Shown: positions 10,701 through 20,180 of the stretch, piece after piece
How positions within the stretch are numbered: the first letter of the stretch is position 1
Layout of the letters: each line of letters starts with the position of its first letter
Assembly (NCBI RefSeq): GCF_004027225.2
Contig: NC_044277.2
Coordinates: 35,310,812 to 35,374,811 of the forward strand
Length of the DNA stretch: 64,000 nucleotides
DNA from: Strigops habroptila
Lineage: Eukaryota > Chordata > Aves > Psittaciformes > Psittacidae
Direction of reading: 5' to 3'
Program-made: the position numbers and the translations under genes
Notes under the pieces: generated by a model
Databases searched by the model: none
Seen by the model: only the letters and a program-made list of their open reading frames with translations
What the model was told of the DNA's origin: nothing

Positions 10701-13700
10701 AGGAAGGTAAAGAAGGCCATGGTTTTGTAACTTTCACATGGTTGGATCTGAGTATCAGAAGCCAGAATCTTTGTACATATGAATGCCAAGGGCCCATCAG
10801 TTTCCCACAGCACAGGACTCGCCCTGCATCACAGGCCACGCTACAATGCCTTACTGTATATTCAGCAACAAAAGCAGCTATGTGATTGACAATCGGAAGC
10901 AAACACTAGCTAGAAGCTGACTTTGGATGAGGTTAATATTTTTCTATACTCACCAGAGATGAACACCAGCATTGCCAAAGCCAATACCAGCAAAAGCACT
11001 TGCTAGGTGCATGTTGGCTCTTGCTTCACGGTCCTCAGGGTTTCTGATGGCTCTGTGCACCATGGAGACAATGGTACCAGTGAATTCACAAGCAGTCTGG
11101 TAATTCAGTATGGAGAAGGCAGAGAGGGCTTCTATACAGACAGATGTACAAAAACTTTTAAGATAAGCTAAGATAAAAATGCTGGAAATAGTATCAGGTC
11201 ACAGTTCAGTCAGAGATCAATCCTGCTTCTGGATCAGTACTTAGATCAAACTGGTTCAGTAAAGGGCAAGTTTCCTTTCATTTTTCCAAAAATGGAGTAA
11301 AGAGTGAATTTAGCCATATTCACCTTGGTGGTTTAACAATTCTGCTTAGGAGCTTTGGCAATCCTCTGTACCACTCCAAGATCCCTCCAGCTTTCTCACC
11401 ATCTCATTAGGTGGTGGTCTGGACCTCACCATCTGTGTGGGAAGAGTTCCTTGCCTTCCTATGCATCAGACTGCTTGTGTAGTTTGACAAGATGAAGAAA
11501 AAGTCTCATGAATAGATTCCACAGGGACAACAAACAACTACTTTGACTAGCCAGGTACTGTAAAAGGTCTTTAAAAAATGAAACCTCACACTGATCTTTA
11601 ATAGAAGTGCACATGGGATACAAAAACCACATACAGGCTGAATCTTTTTTGGTAAGTAAAAACTTAATTTAAATTGAAGATCTTCTAAGTATGAGCTAGT
11701 TTTCAGTAAATGCATAATTTTGCACTTTCATAAGTGCACACAGTTACCTTGTTGATGGATGTATAAGTATCTTAATTTACACTGAAGGTCACAGAAATCA
11801 CACCCACAGTATTTCATTCACTTTGTCATATATTCCCCTTATGCTGTCATTGAAACGGATTCCTGACAAAAATATGTGAATGTTTCTCCCATATTAACTG
11901 AGCAGCTTGAAATACCTTCAGCTGAGGATTTATAAAATAGATTCGCAGAGCATTAAAAAGCTGCCTCTTCAAGACAACCTAGTAACCCTGATTTTACTTT
12001 CAAAACTTTTTGCTTTATTTAAGAGAAATCCAGGGTAGAAAATGAAGGTTTAATGTCGTAGTTCGCCTTATTTTAGCCTATAGTTTATGTTCTTCTAAGC
12101 ATCCCTTTTTGGGCACTGAACATACTGTGAGGGAGGTGGCTGTTAAATGTGTTACCTTTTCAAATACTTAGCCACAATGCGCAGAGCATGGAGAGCCCAG
12201 ACATCACTGATGGGGTTGCTTCCTTGGTAAGCTGGCCGGTTAATTGGATTTGAAGGGCAGGGACGGCGCATGTTGTAAGGAAGAGCCGTGTACGACTCTA
12301 GAGCGTGGCTAAAAGAAAGATTGAAACATGAATTATTTAAGTGGGAGAGCTCCTTTTTACTCCCTGCTCTTCTTTGAATGCAGGTTCTTCTCATTTATTT
12401 CTGGTGTTCTGGTGTTTTAACAGTTGCTAAAAATAGAAAAACAATCTCATAGGCCACTGGGAGACTGCTGGGCAGGCACCTCCAGAGCACTTCACTCTCC
12501 ACACAGAAGACAATCCAAACACAGTCACAATCTATTAGCTCACACCACGCTTAAATTTAGGCTGGATGAACTGGCATCTTGGTGTGTAATGCTTTTCACT
12601 GAAGAGCTCTGTACATCTGCAATGGATGCACTTCCTCTCTGTAGAATAGGGACCATAAGAGACTTTAGCACTGGAAGCATTGTAAACTACCTTTCTCTTA
12701 GAGGTATTGACTGTTAAAAAATTAGAAGTGTGATATTTAAGCTAAGTGGAATTGCCAACAGTCTCATCTCCCAGAGACTCATGAATCTGACCACATAAAA
12801 AAGGGGCACTGCCTGCATAGCTACATTGAGATGTACAAAACTACAGACAAACCATTTTCACATATGAATAAATGCCTCAATTCCATTACAGACACTGCAG
12901 TTCAGGATACCTCACCAAGCCTGAGAAATCAGTTTCATTATGCACCTTTTACTTCGATATACACAGCACCCAGAGCAAAGTAAGCTCTGGCCCTCTGAAT
13001 AAAAACTTCCATGCATTTTGTGCAGTTAAAAGCTGTAGGTTTAAGGTGAAGAAAATTTTGTGCCAAGTGAAAAGCAAATTATGAGACACGTTTGAAAATG
13101 GTCTTAAATGGGCTAAGACCTGCCAACATCCCACAAGCCATCAGAAATTTTTGTTGACACATTGTGGCTTTTATTAGAAAATCCTTGTTCTCTGCTCCCT
13201 GCTATGTCTATGAGACATGCTAAATGCTGCCGCAATTGTGATTAGTCATCTACATGATCTCTTAAAAAGGGATGCCTGGACTCTCCTTCCTGACAACAAC
13301 CATCCTGGAAGCAAATGGCTTCTCCAATGCACTGCAAAAATACTAAAGTTTCTGCAAATGAGAGAAAGGAAAGTATAACAGAGACCACCTTCACAAGAAC
13401 AGGAAAGGAGAAAAAAAGATCATTCTTTTCTGTGCCTTATATTTTTTCTGCAATCATCATACTAAAAATACAAAATTGGAATAAATTCAAGTAGCAGCCT
13501 CTACAGAGAACTCACCAAAGCACATCAAAGCCACTGTTGGCCACTATTCGCTCAGGCATAGATAGTGTGTGTAAAGGATCAATGATGCCTAATGTTGGCT
13601 TAATGGCTCTTGAAGCAATACCTGCAATACGTAAGTAAGAAAAACGAGTTAAAGATTTTTTTGCAGCAGAATAGCAAAGACAAGCTTAAAGTTCAAAACT

Positions 13701-16700
13701 TCAAAATAATGATGGGAAATGATTTGAAACTATGAAGATAAAAGCAAAGAGAAAGAAGGGAGACCAAGGAGTATCCATGAATGTAAGTCTTACCGATGAT
13801 TAAGTCCCTGTAAGAGTCAGATGATTTGAGACTTTTGCCTGAAGTGAATTACCCCAGAATGTTCTCTCTCCATTTGTAACCCTTCCTGAGTACCCTGGGC
13901 TTTCAAAATGTCTGTGCTGAACGGCATCTGCAACAATATTCTTAGATTTGTATCTTCTGTGAACAATCAGATGGCAAGACTGGCTTGTGTTTACAATCAA
14001 TTGCTATTGCTAATTGCTGTCTTCAGCATCTGTAATAACTGTGCCTTCATATTTTTGCTAAGGGCTGGGCTTAAACCACGACAGGGGGCACAGATGTGGC
14101 TTTGAGACAGACAGACAGACAGACTGACTACATATAGACTAGGAAACTCTGAGCTATGGGCAGAACTCCTTAGCACACCCATTTGGGTCCCATGTACTGT
14201 AGGCTGTGTGGCATACAAAATCCACATGTGTTTGAGTAAAACCTCAAAAGAGCTATGAAGCTTAAGAAGACATTTTAGCCTTAATTTTTATTTGCCAGGG
14301 ATGAAAAGGCCAAAGGAAGACAGTGCCCCTCACTTGCAGAGCATCTCGGGCCTGAGGTTTCAGAAGTCAGGAAAAGAAACATTTGGTTGCAATTATACAA
14401 CAAAGAAACAGAAGTCTTAAAAGCAGAAAAAAAATATAGAGGAAATAAGGAACAGTTGGTTGACCCTGGATCTAAGTAGAAATTTCCTTTGCAATTAAAA
14501 TTTTCTGCCATTTAAGGACTTGAAAGATCTTAGTTTCCTGTTTTGCCTTCAAACTATAATCCACTGTATTACATAGGTATTTCATTATGTTACTATGCTA
14601 TAAATTTAAATCAAGGAGGAAACCTTTAAGCTCTTCAAATTTGCCTGTGGCAGTTCAATCAAACAAAATGACACTTGGAATGACATGCAGTATCCCTTTC
14701 TTTTGAGGAAGGGAAATAATGAAGACATTGGAAAAGTAGTTGTCTTGAATTGCAGACAAAAAATCAAACCTCACCGGTTTTTACTTTTAGTTCTTTGAAG
14801 TCAAAAATGGCAACACCAGTGGTTTCACTTCCAGTTCCAGCTGTCGTAGGAACTTAAAAAGAAGAATGGGGATAACAACAAATAATAAATAATACATAGT
14901 ATCGCAAAATAAATAAATAGAACCACAATAGCAATGCCACCAAAAATACAGGACCCAGGAAATCACGGCGGTATCCCTGATCTGAAGCCAACAAGTCAAA
15001 AAGAAACTTTGACCTCTTTTCTCAGTAGAAGGAGTCAAACTCGGTTAAACTAGACAAACTAATGACAAAATCTGTGATTTATTTCCACTGAAGTAAAAAG
15101 CAAAATTGCTGCTGAATACAACTAGAGGAGCAGTAAGCCGAAGGGAAGATGAAATGGTCATGGTAACCTGATTTCAGCAGAAATATCATACAGACTATAG
15201 AATGAGTCCCCTTCTCCTCCTGCTTTACCTGCAATAAGTGGCTTGAGGGGCACAGTGACTGGCTTCCCTTTCCCAATAGGAGCATTGACATAATCCAAGA
15301 AGTCTGACACAGGGCTGGACGAATAGAGGTTGGCAGCTTTACAGGTGTCCATTACAGACCCACCTCCAACAGCAACATAAGCATCAAACTCTCCCTTTTT
15401 AGCAAATGTAATGGCATCCAGGAAACTTGGAAAACAAGAAAAGCTCTCCAATTAGTCAGGTGAAAAACAGCACATAGAGAAATTCACTATTAAGACCAGC
15501 ATACAGGTCACAAGGGGGTGTTTAAACAGCTGCATGGCACTCTATAAAAGCCAAGGCACTACTTGGAGAAGCATGTTGTAAGAAGTAGTACCTTTGGTCT
15601 GTTGGCTCCACCCGGACGTTATCATACATCTGAAAGTTTATACCATATTTTGCCAAGGAATTCAGTACTGCATTTACAGGAGGGAGTTGGGAGAGGTTTT
15701 TATCTGTCATCAAACAAACTCTTTTAGCACCAAGATTCTGCAGGTCCTACAATGACAATGAAATTAAAAAACAAACAGCTGGTATAAAATCATACACTGA
15801 GCTATTTAAATACTAATCCAAATCAACTGAAACCATTTAAAAATAACACAAAGTCCAATCTAAAAATAGTTGGTTATAGTTGTAAAACTTTTGAAACAGT
15901 ATCAGCTAAAGAAAAAGAGGATTAACTACATACATAGAGGATGCAGAAAACAGCATAAAGAATAAGGGTGCCAAACTTATATAGGTGAAGTCTTATGACA
16001 GAAGAAAACTAATGACAAAGACGTTGAACAAGAGAAAACCACGTGGAACCACTTAAGACTACAGTAAAATGTAAAATATTCTCTTGAAATATTTTTTTCC
16101 TACACAATTCCTGTGACATAAAAAGCTTTGTACACTGGTTAGGTCTCCCCTAACTGCCTACCAAAGCACAGCATTAAAATCTTGAAAATTTAAGACTGAA
16201 TATTAATTTATTGAGGAAAAATCAAAATAAGGTAGCAAAAAGAAGAAAAATACTACTGCATGCTAACCATTACTAAATTAATTGTCACTACAGCTATTTA
16301 ATGCATGCAATTCTAAGTAATCCTAATGCTGTTTAAAGACTGAAGTTCTGTCTAACTTCATTTACTGACTATTAATTTACTTCACAAATTTGCAAAGAAA
16401 AGAGAACTGTTAATGCCATAAATGCCAGGAAGATGGGAAAAAGTGATAAATGAAGAAACTCAGTGACAAAGGCAAACTGGAACAATGTACTCAGGTGAAT
16501 CATCTCACACTGCTGAAACAAAAACTATACATTTTCACAGTGCAAACTTAGAATATCCACCTAATTTAATGGAAAGTCTCTGATTCATTTTAATGAGCAC
16601 TAAAAGAGACAAAAGTGTTCTTGAGAAAATCCTGGTGAGTCACCAGGATTCAAAACTTTTTGCATTAAATTCCCTGACAGAGAAAAATATTCTTGTATAA

Positions 16701-19700
16701 TTCTGGCAAATCATCAACGATCTCTTTCTCCACTAAGCTGCATTTCATGTGCTCACTTTTACCACAGCAACATCGACGTAACGTGCTTCTGTTCTTTACC
16801 CAACAGTATTTTCCAACCTTTTTTACACTTATGTATGTGACTACACCTACTGCAGAGCAGTAGAGATTCAGACACACCATATATAAGTTTTTCCTTATAA
16901 AATAGATTGATAGCACAAGCAGCCCTTTAGAAAATAACTCTTCACCAGTGATGGACTTACGCTGTGGAAGCTTACCATGCCAATCTCTTTAGTAACTCCT
17001 TCTCCATATCGAATGTTGGAAATGGCCATCTACCAAAAAAAAAAAAAAAGAATGTCTTTTTCTGGAAAAATGCTTCTAGTCCTGAGCAGTCAAAGTGAAA
17101 TATAAATATTTACCAATGTAAACATTTGTTAAATGGCATATTTGTAAGTGTAAAAAATACTACTTTTAAATAAAATATATTTTATTATTCAATGTACCTC
17201 AAATGCATAGTCTGTATTCCCCAGGGTAGGCTGTTCAGGGACTAGAATGGAAATGAAACAGAAAAATTAGTGAACAAAAAGTGACTTTAATCTGTATCTC
17301 AATCTAGAGTTGACAGATTCCTTTGCTTTTAAAATCACTAATACATTTGCACAGGTCATCTTGGCTTGCCAGTTGCCCATTTCAACCCTTGCTGTTTGTG
17401 AGATTAAATGATCCAAGTACTTGATTTGATTCATATAAGTCCAAACCAAGTGTGTTTTTCCTTCTTTCAAGAATTAATTCTTTCCTGTAAAAACTGAGTA
17501 ACTCAGCAAGAAGTCTGCATGAGAATTTGCAGCCTGCAAAGACCAGAGCAGCAGGTACTAAGTAGAACTGAGTACCTGCAGAGCATATAGGCTGCTACAT
17601 ACCGGCTGAGAGGAGTTACAAATGTGTAGGGGCTAAATGATAACCTTCAGAAAAACTTTTAAGACAAATCCGTGAGACATCCTCCATATGCACCTGAATA
17701 GAGAACATCTTTTGTACATGTGAGAGTGATACTAACAGGTATTTACACTTCTTTTTACTTCTGCCTAGTCCTGAACTTGCAGGTGAAACTGAATTGCTTG
17801 CTTGAAAATTAAGAAACTGCATGCATTGCTAATAATAAACAGTTTTAATAAGGAGCAGTGGGTCACTATCAACTTTATGTAATAGAAGAGAGAAGATATT
17901 TATAAGGATAGTATTTCAGTCATATCCTCTCTGCCATGTCATTCTTGCATGAATTACCACAAAACTCTCAATTTCATGCATATCCTGATTTTGCCCCAAA
18001 ATGGAACAAACTACATCAACTGAAACAGCCCATTCTTCCCCAAGAAAAGATCAGAAGAGGCATTCTGCTCTTCCTGCTGAAGTCATGCCTTCTGTCTGCT
18101 ATATTAATTGAAAATATGCGATTTGGATTCGGATAGAATGAGCGAAGCCATGATAATGAGTCTTACAGACACGCTGGGGTGCACCGAAGCACTGACCCAC
18201 AACAGTAACAGATAGATGTATTAAAATCCTTTACGCACTTTCTATTCAAGCTCGGGCCAGCTGCTATCAGCTCTTTCATTGCCGTCTCTTGCCAGGCTGT
18301 ACATGTTTGACCTCTCCTGGAGTTTGAGTCTGCTGTACTCTCAGTCATTAGTTTGACAGGCTCAGAACATGTCCAAGCCATTTACTCTCTTGCTTTCTGA
18401 TAGTACAATAGATGCCCTGCTGTTATATTCTTGAGCCAAACTTAACTTTCAGGAAGAATTTTACTGAGTTGAAAAATTGCACTATTTCCTTGTGCAGTGC
18501 CAAGAAACAAAACAAACTTTTTTGTCTGCTACAGTCACTGTTAAATCAGTTCCCACTATTAAGAGACTTACTGAACTGATACCATCTTGCTAACATTATA
18601 GACTCAACTGCTGCCTAAAACTTTCAGAAAGGTTCTTAATGAAGACTTCTATTTAGCAAGGGCTTAGTTTGAATTGACTGAATAGGTCATCAAGGAGACA
18701 AGCAGAAGAATGAGATTCTATTTCTCAGCTGTGCTATTGTTTTGCTGTATGATGGTCTTGGGCAAAACAAATACCTGAACATATATATGGCTTTTCCACA
18801 TGTAAAATGTTAATTCTTTAAAGAGTGTCATAAGCAGGTGAAACCAAGCCACTCAAAATTACACACTGCTGAAAGTATGGCCTGAAACACTCCTTTTTAT
18901 TGGCTCTGGAGACTGACTAGCACACAGATAGCTATTCCTATACTCTCCTACGGTCAATGCAAACAGAAATTCCTCCCAGGGTGACGTGGCGCAGCTCTCC
19001 TGCTCTTACTCCACAAGCCTGGCCTATGTGAGCTGCATTCTCAGGACTGATTGTATAAAAAACCTATGGAGATTACACTCCCCAAGCCAAAGCAGACCTT
19101 TGTGAACAGCTCCTTATTATCCACATCACTTCCTCTTTCTTTCCCAATGTAACAGATGTGCATTGTTCCCCTCAAAAGCAGATCTAAAGTTGCGATGGTC
19201 CTGGTGATGACAGCAATAGTACCAGCCAGAGCAAATTTCTGACCAATGTGCCTCATGGTAAGGGCAGGGAGGGACAGGATGCATTGATTTTGACTTACGT
19301 AGAAACAGTGAATCTCTCCAACGATAAGCGCCTATCATTGTACAGTTGCAAAATAATAGAGCGCTTACCTTATCCTATAAATCATTCTCTTTCGTACCTG
19401 ACACCTGCACCCTCTGCCCAGGTTACACTGATATGTTTGGCTCTACAGGACCATGGTCTCCTACGGAATTATTCTGGAGACAAATCAAGCCTTACCTTGG
19501 GAGTAAGTGTGGGAATGGCTCGGGCACCGACATCTAGGTAAAAGAAAACGGCATGGTTAAACGGGAAAACTAAAGCAGAAACACAAGCCTGTCCTTGCCC
19601 AAGCGTCCTGTGTGCACCCGCTTGCCGTGCCCTGCCGCAGCCAGGCCTGCCCGCACGGCCCGCCGGTGTAAGGAGGCCTGGGCCGCCGCGGGGAGCGGCA

Positions 19701-20027
19701 GCCCGGCGGCTGAGGTCCCACCGGCGGGAGAGCAGGGGTAGGCGCCGGTAGCCCGCCCGTGGGCTACCCGTGTGAGGCGGGGGTCAGCGCCAGGCAGGGG
19801 CATTGGGAGACCCCCGCGGCGGCCGCCGGGCCTCACCCCCGCCCCACTGCCGGCACCTGCCGATAAAGGGAGGGAACCCAGCGGGCAGGCCGCCGGGCTC
19901 CGGCTCCAGCCCTGCCGCCGCCCCACGCCGAGGCGGCGGCTCCCCGGGGCCGCCCCGGCCGGCGCACTCACGCGGCCCGCTGCAGCTGCCGCAGGAGGCG
20001 GACGGCCCGCTCCCGCCCGGCCGCCAT
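1658..20027 (-). CDS. ADHFE1: ADHFE1, iron-containing hydroxyacid-oxoacid transhydrogenase, mitochondrial (14 coding exons, complete)
   Basis: The family enzyme oxidises 4-hydroxybutyrate to succinate semialdehyde while reducing 2-oxoglutarate to D-2-hydroxyglutarate in mitochondria, with bound NAD and a metal ion. Exons (minus strand): 20027-19972, 19533-19496, 17241-17198, 17029-16976, 15746-15592, 15425-15229, 14852-14775, 13621-13516, 12308-12156, 11052-10954, 9096-9018, 8558-8462, 5282-5125, 1741-1658. All introns are GT-AG and all phases agree; the sum is 1398 nt, 465 aa plus TAG, the usual family length. The N terminus ([18 protein letters not shown]) is Arg/Leu-rich, as expected for a mitochondrial presequence. 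Visible motifs are [11 protein letters not shown] (136-146, nucleotide-binding), [11 protein letters not shown] (183-193), FDVLCHALES (239-248), CHGMSYP (327-333) and PHG (354-356). By family analogy D240, H244, H328 and H355 are metal ligands; that assignment is inferred. No frameshift or stop is seen, so the gene looks functional. Confidence 0.97.
2589..2771 (+). repeat. CR1 LINE 3'-end fragment
   Basis: This matches the CR1 3' region: CACTGGAACAGGTTGCCC, then GTTCAAGGCCAGGCTGGATG, CTGCCCACGGCAGG, CCCTTCCAACCCAAACC and TTCTATGA. It is strongly 5'-truncated and antisense to ADHFE1 in intron 13. Confidence 0.93.
3560..3650 (+). repeat. CR1 LINE 3'-tail fragment (diverged)
   Basis: GGTTGGACTTGATGATCTTA followed by CTTTTCCAACCTAG and GATTCTATTCTG is the 3' tail of a different CR1 subfamily. 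It is about 90 bp long. Confidence 0.85.
5125..5282 (-). CDS. ADHFE1: ADHFE1 exon 13 (residues 386-438)
   Basis: This exon encodes [19 protein letters not shown], then the highly conserved [18 protein letters not shown] and VKGTLPQ. The acceptor is TTTTAG and the donor GTAAGA. Confidence 0.97.
5283..8461 (-). other. ADHFE1: ADHFE1 intron 12
   Basis: The only structure seen in this intron is a short tandem duplication near 7531-7615. I see no transposon fragment or hidden exon. Confidence 0.88.
7531..7615. repeat. Short tandem duplication in ADHFE1 intron 12
   Basis: TTGATCTTAGATATAAACAA occurs at 7531 and again at 7573. GCCCATGGCAGAGCCA follows at 7554 and 7600. This is two copies of a unit of about 42-46 bp. 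Confidence 0.9.
8462..8558 (-). CDS. ADHFE1: ADHFE1 exon 12 (residues 354-386)
   Basis: This exon starts [19 protein letters not shown], whose H355 is the probable last metal ligand, and ends EAAEILG. The donor is GTAGCA, a weak match to consensus. Confidence 0.96.
8640..8932 (-). repeat. CR1 LINE 3'-end fragment in ADHFE1 intron 11 (sense)
   Basis: The plus strand starts ATAGAATCATAGAATGG, then GTTGGAAAGGACCTTAAAG, and ends in CCCTCTTGTCCTGTCACATG. It fills about 290 bp of the 459-bp intron and has the same orientation as the gene. The reverse strand keeps an open stretch of the CR1 ORF2 C terminus ending at 8727. Confidence 0.95.
9018..9096 (-). CDS. ADHFE1: ADHFE1 exon 11 (residues 327-353)
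   Basis: This exon encodes [19 protein letters not shown], with the conserved H328, and ends VDHSLV. It is flanked on both sides by sense-oriented CR1 fragments in introns 10 and 11. The frame stays open through its donor into intron 11. Confidence 0.97.
9207..9503 (-). repeat. CR1 LINE 3'-end fragment in ADHFE1 intron 10 (sense)
   Basis: ATCACAGAATCACAGAATGG, GGTTGGAAAGGACCTTAAGA and TGCCATGGGCAGGGATGCC mark the reversed CR1 tail. It is truncated at nearly the same consensus point as the copy in intron 11, about 275 bp away. Confidence 0.95.
9808..9825 (-). other. Retroviral primer-binding site (tRNA-Lys-like)
   Basis: The minus strand reads TGGCACCCAATGTGGGGC. This differs at two transition positions from the 18-mer complementary to the 3' end of tRNA-Lys1,2 as I recall it. 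It lies 8 bp inside the LTR end, as expected for a PBS. Confidence 0.75.
9834..10385 (-). repeat. LTR of the deleted ERV
   Basis: The 552-bp LTR has TG...CA ends. It shares with the solo LTR at 63.15 kb the order GCACAGTGCTGTGTTT-like, TGATAACA, CATGCTCTG-like and GACACCTGACCCAAAC. It is the 5' LTR because the PBS follows it on the minus strand. Confidence 0.88.
10954..11052 (-). CDS. ADHFE1: ADHFE1 exon 10 (residues 294-327)
   Basis: This exon encodes [19 protein letters not shown] and then [12 protein letters not shown]. The acceptor (GTGCACAG) has a poor pyrimidine tract, but the phase and the homology fix it. Confidence 0.94.
11053..12155 (-). other. ADHFE1: ADHFE1 intron 9
   Basis: I see nothing assignable in this 1.1-kb intron: no repeat family and no hidden exon. 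Confidence 0.85.
12156..12308 (-). CDS. ADHFE1: ADHFE1 exon 9 (residues 243-294)
   Basis: This exon begins [20 protein letters not shown], with probable metal ligand H244, and ends [12 protein letters not shown]. It is 153 nt, with acceptor TTTTAG and donor GTAACA. Confidence 0.97.
12309..13515 (-). other. ADHFE1: ADHFE1 intron 8
   Basis: I see nothing assignable in this 1.2-kb intron beyond ordinary AT-rich sequence. Confidence 0.85.
13516..13621 (-). CDS. ADHFE1: ADHFE1 exon 8 (residues 208-243)
   Basis: This exon encodes [19 protein letters not shown] and ends in [10 protein letters not shown]240 is the probable first metal ligand of the D-x3-H pair completed in exon 9. The acceptor is TTGCAG and the donor GTGAGT. 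Confidence 0.96.
14064..14106 (+). mobile_element. Relic of an ERV LTR-PBS junction
   Basis: GCTGGGCTTAAACCACGACA (14064-14083) is a 20/20 match to the reverse complement of the LTR edge at 9834-9853. It is followed by GGCACAGATGTGGCTTTGAG, which resembles the PBS/leader of the 9.7-kb element with gaps. It lies opposite in orientation to that element. No further LTR sequence precedes it. Confidence 0.6.
14104..14130. repeat. ACAG microsatellite
   Basis: The plus strand reads GAGACAGACAGACAGACAGA and continues into CTGACT. This is about five tetranucleotide units directly beside the ERV relic. Confidence 0.9.
14775..14852 (-). CDS. ADHFE1: ADHFE1 exon 7 (residues 182-208)
   Basis: This exon encodes [19 protein letters not shown], the family PTT(A/S)GTGSE motif. 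Residue 186 is Ala where mouse ADHFE1 has Ser; Ala is common there in other iron alcohol dehydrogenases. Confidence 0.96.
14853..15228 (-). other. ADHFE1: ADHFE1 intron 6
   Basis: This is a short 376-bp intron with no recognisable repeat. Confidence 0.88.
15229..15425 (-). CDS. ADHFE1: ADHFE1 exon 6 (residues 116-182)
   Basis: This is the largest coding exon, 197 nt. It carries the glycine-rich nucleotide-binding motif [15 protein letters not shown] (136-150) and [15 protein letters not shown]. The acceptor is TTCCAAG and the donor GTAAAG. Confidence 0.97.
15592..15746 (-). CDS. ADHFE1: ADHFE1 exon 5 (residues 65-116)
   Basis: This exon encodes the Rossmann-like stretch with [13 protein letters not shown] and [11 protein letters not shown]. 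The acceptor is TTGTAG and the donor GTACTA, in phase 2. Confidence 0.96.
15747..16975 (-). other. ADHFE1: ADHFE1 intron 4
   Basis: This 1.2-kb AT-rich intron holds no repeat or exon that I can recognise. Confidence 0.85.
16976..17029 (-). CDS. ADHFE1: ADHFE1 exon 4 (residues 47-64)
   Basis: This 54-nt, 18-codon exon reads [18 protein letters not shown]. Its acceptor is preceded by a long poly-pyrimidine run (plus strand poly-A at 17034-17049); the donor is GTAAGC. Confidence 0.95.
17198..17241 (-). CDS. ADHFE1: ADHFE1 exon 3 (residues 32-46)
   Basis: This 44-nt exon (TTCTAG acceptor, GTACAT donor) encodes [14 protein letters not shown], ending in the conserved TDYAFE at the start of the catalytic domain. 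It restores phase 0. Confidence 0.92.
17242..19495 (-). other. ADHFE1: ADHFE1 intron 2
   Basis: This 2.25-kb intron shows no assignable repeat. Several 60-97 codon open frames lie in it, but none resembles a known family. Confidence 0.85.
19496..19533 (-). CDS. ADHFE1: ADHFE1 exon 2 (residues 19-32)
   Basis: This 38-nt exon lies between a CCTAG acceptor and a GTAAGG donor. It encodes [12 protein letters not shown], the His/Ser-rich stretch that follows the leader in the family. It is too short to be found by an ORF search. Confidence 0.92.
19534..19971 (-). other. ADHFE1: ADHFE1 intron 1
   Basis: This 438-bp intron lies largely inside the CpG island. Its GC-rich composition keeps frames open on both strands, which are not genes. 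Confidence 0.88.
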
Positions 20028-20180
20028 CGCCGCGGCTCTGCGGGACCCGGCCCGGGGCCGAGCCACCGGCAGCGCCTCCTCCCGGGGCTGGCGCCGGGGC
20101 AGCGCTGGCTCCCGCCCGCTCCCCGACCCCCGTGTCAGTCACACGGGGGCCGAAGCCCCGGACTTCACCCGGCTGCACCG
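19590..20180. promoter_or_regulatory. ADHFE1: CpG island at the ADHFE1 promoter and exon 1
   Basis: This block is dense in CG dinucleotides and GC-rich, against the AT-rich surroundings. It covers exon 1, most of intron 1 and about 150 bp upstream. No TATA box is seen upstream of the ATG, in keeping with a CpG-type housekeeping promoter. Confidence 0.85.
19972..20027 (-). CDS. ADHFE1: ADHFE1 exon 1 (residues 1-19)
   Basis: The ATG at 20027 opens [18 protein letters not shown]. It is followed by a GTGAGTG donor at 19971, leaving phase 2. The start is chosen because it gives the basic, leucine-rich mitochondrial leader known for this enzyme and lies in a CpG island. Confidence 0.93.

Larger units (their letters stand above)
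9097..10953 (-). other. ADHFE1: ADHFE1 intron 10
   Basis: This intron is over half mobile-element sequence: a CR1 fragment at 9207-9503 and a deleted ERV at 9734-10385. The rest shows nothing recognisable. Confidence 0.9.
13622..14774 (-). other. ADHFE1: ADHFE1 intron 7
   Basis: This intron contains an ERV LTR/PBS junction relic at about 14064-14107 and an adjoining ACAG microsatellite. Nothing else is recognisable. Confidence 0.85.
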
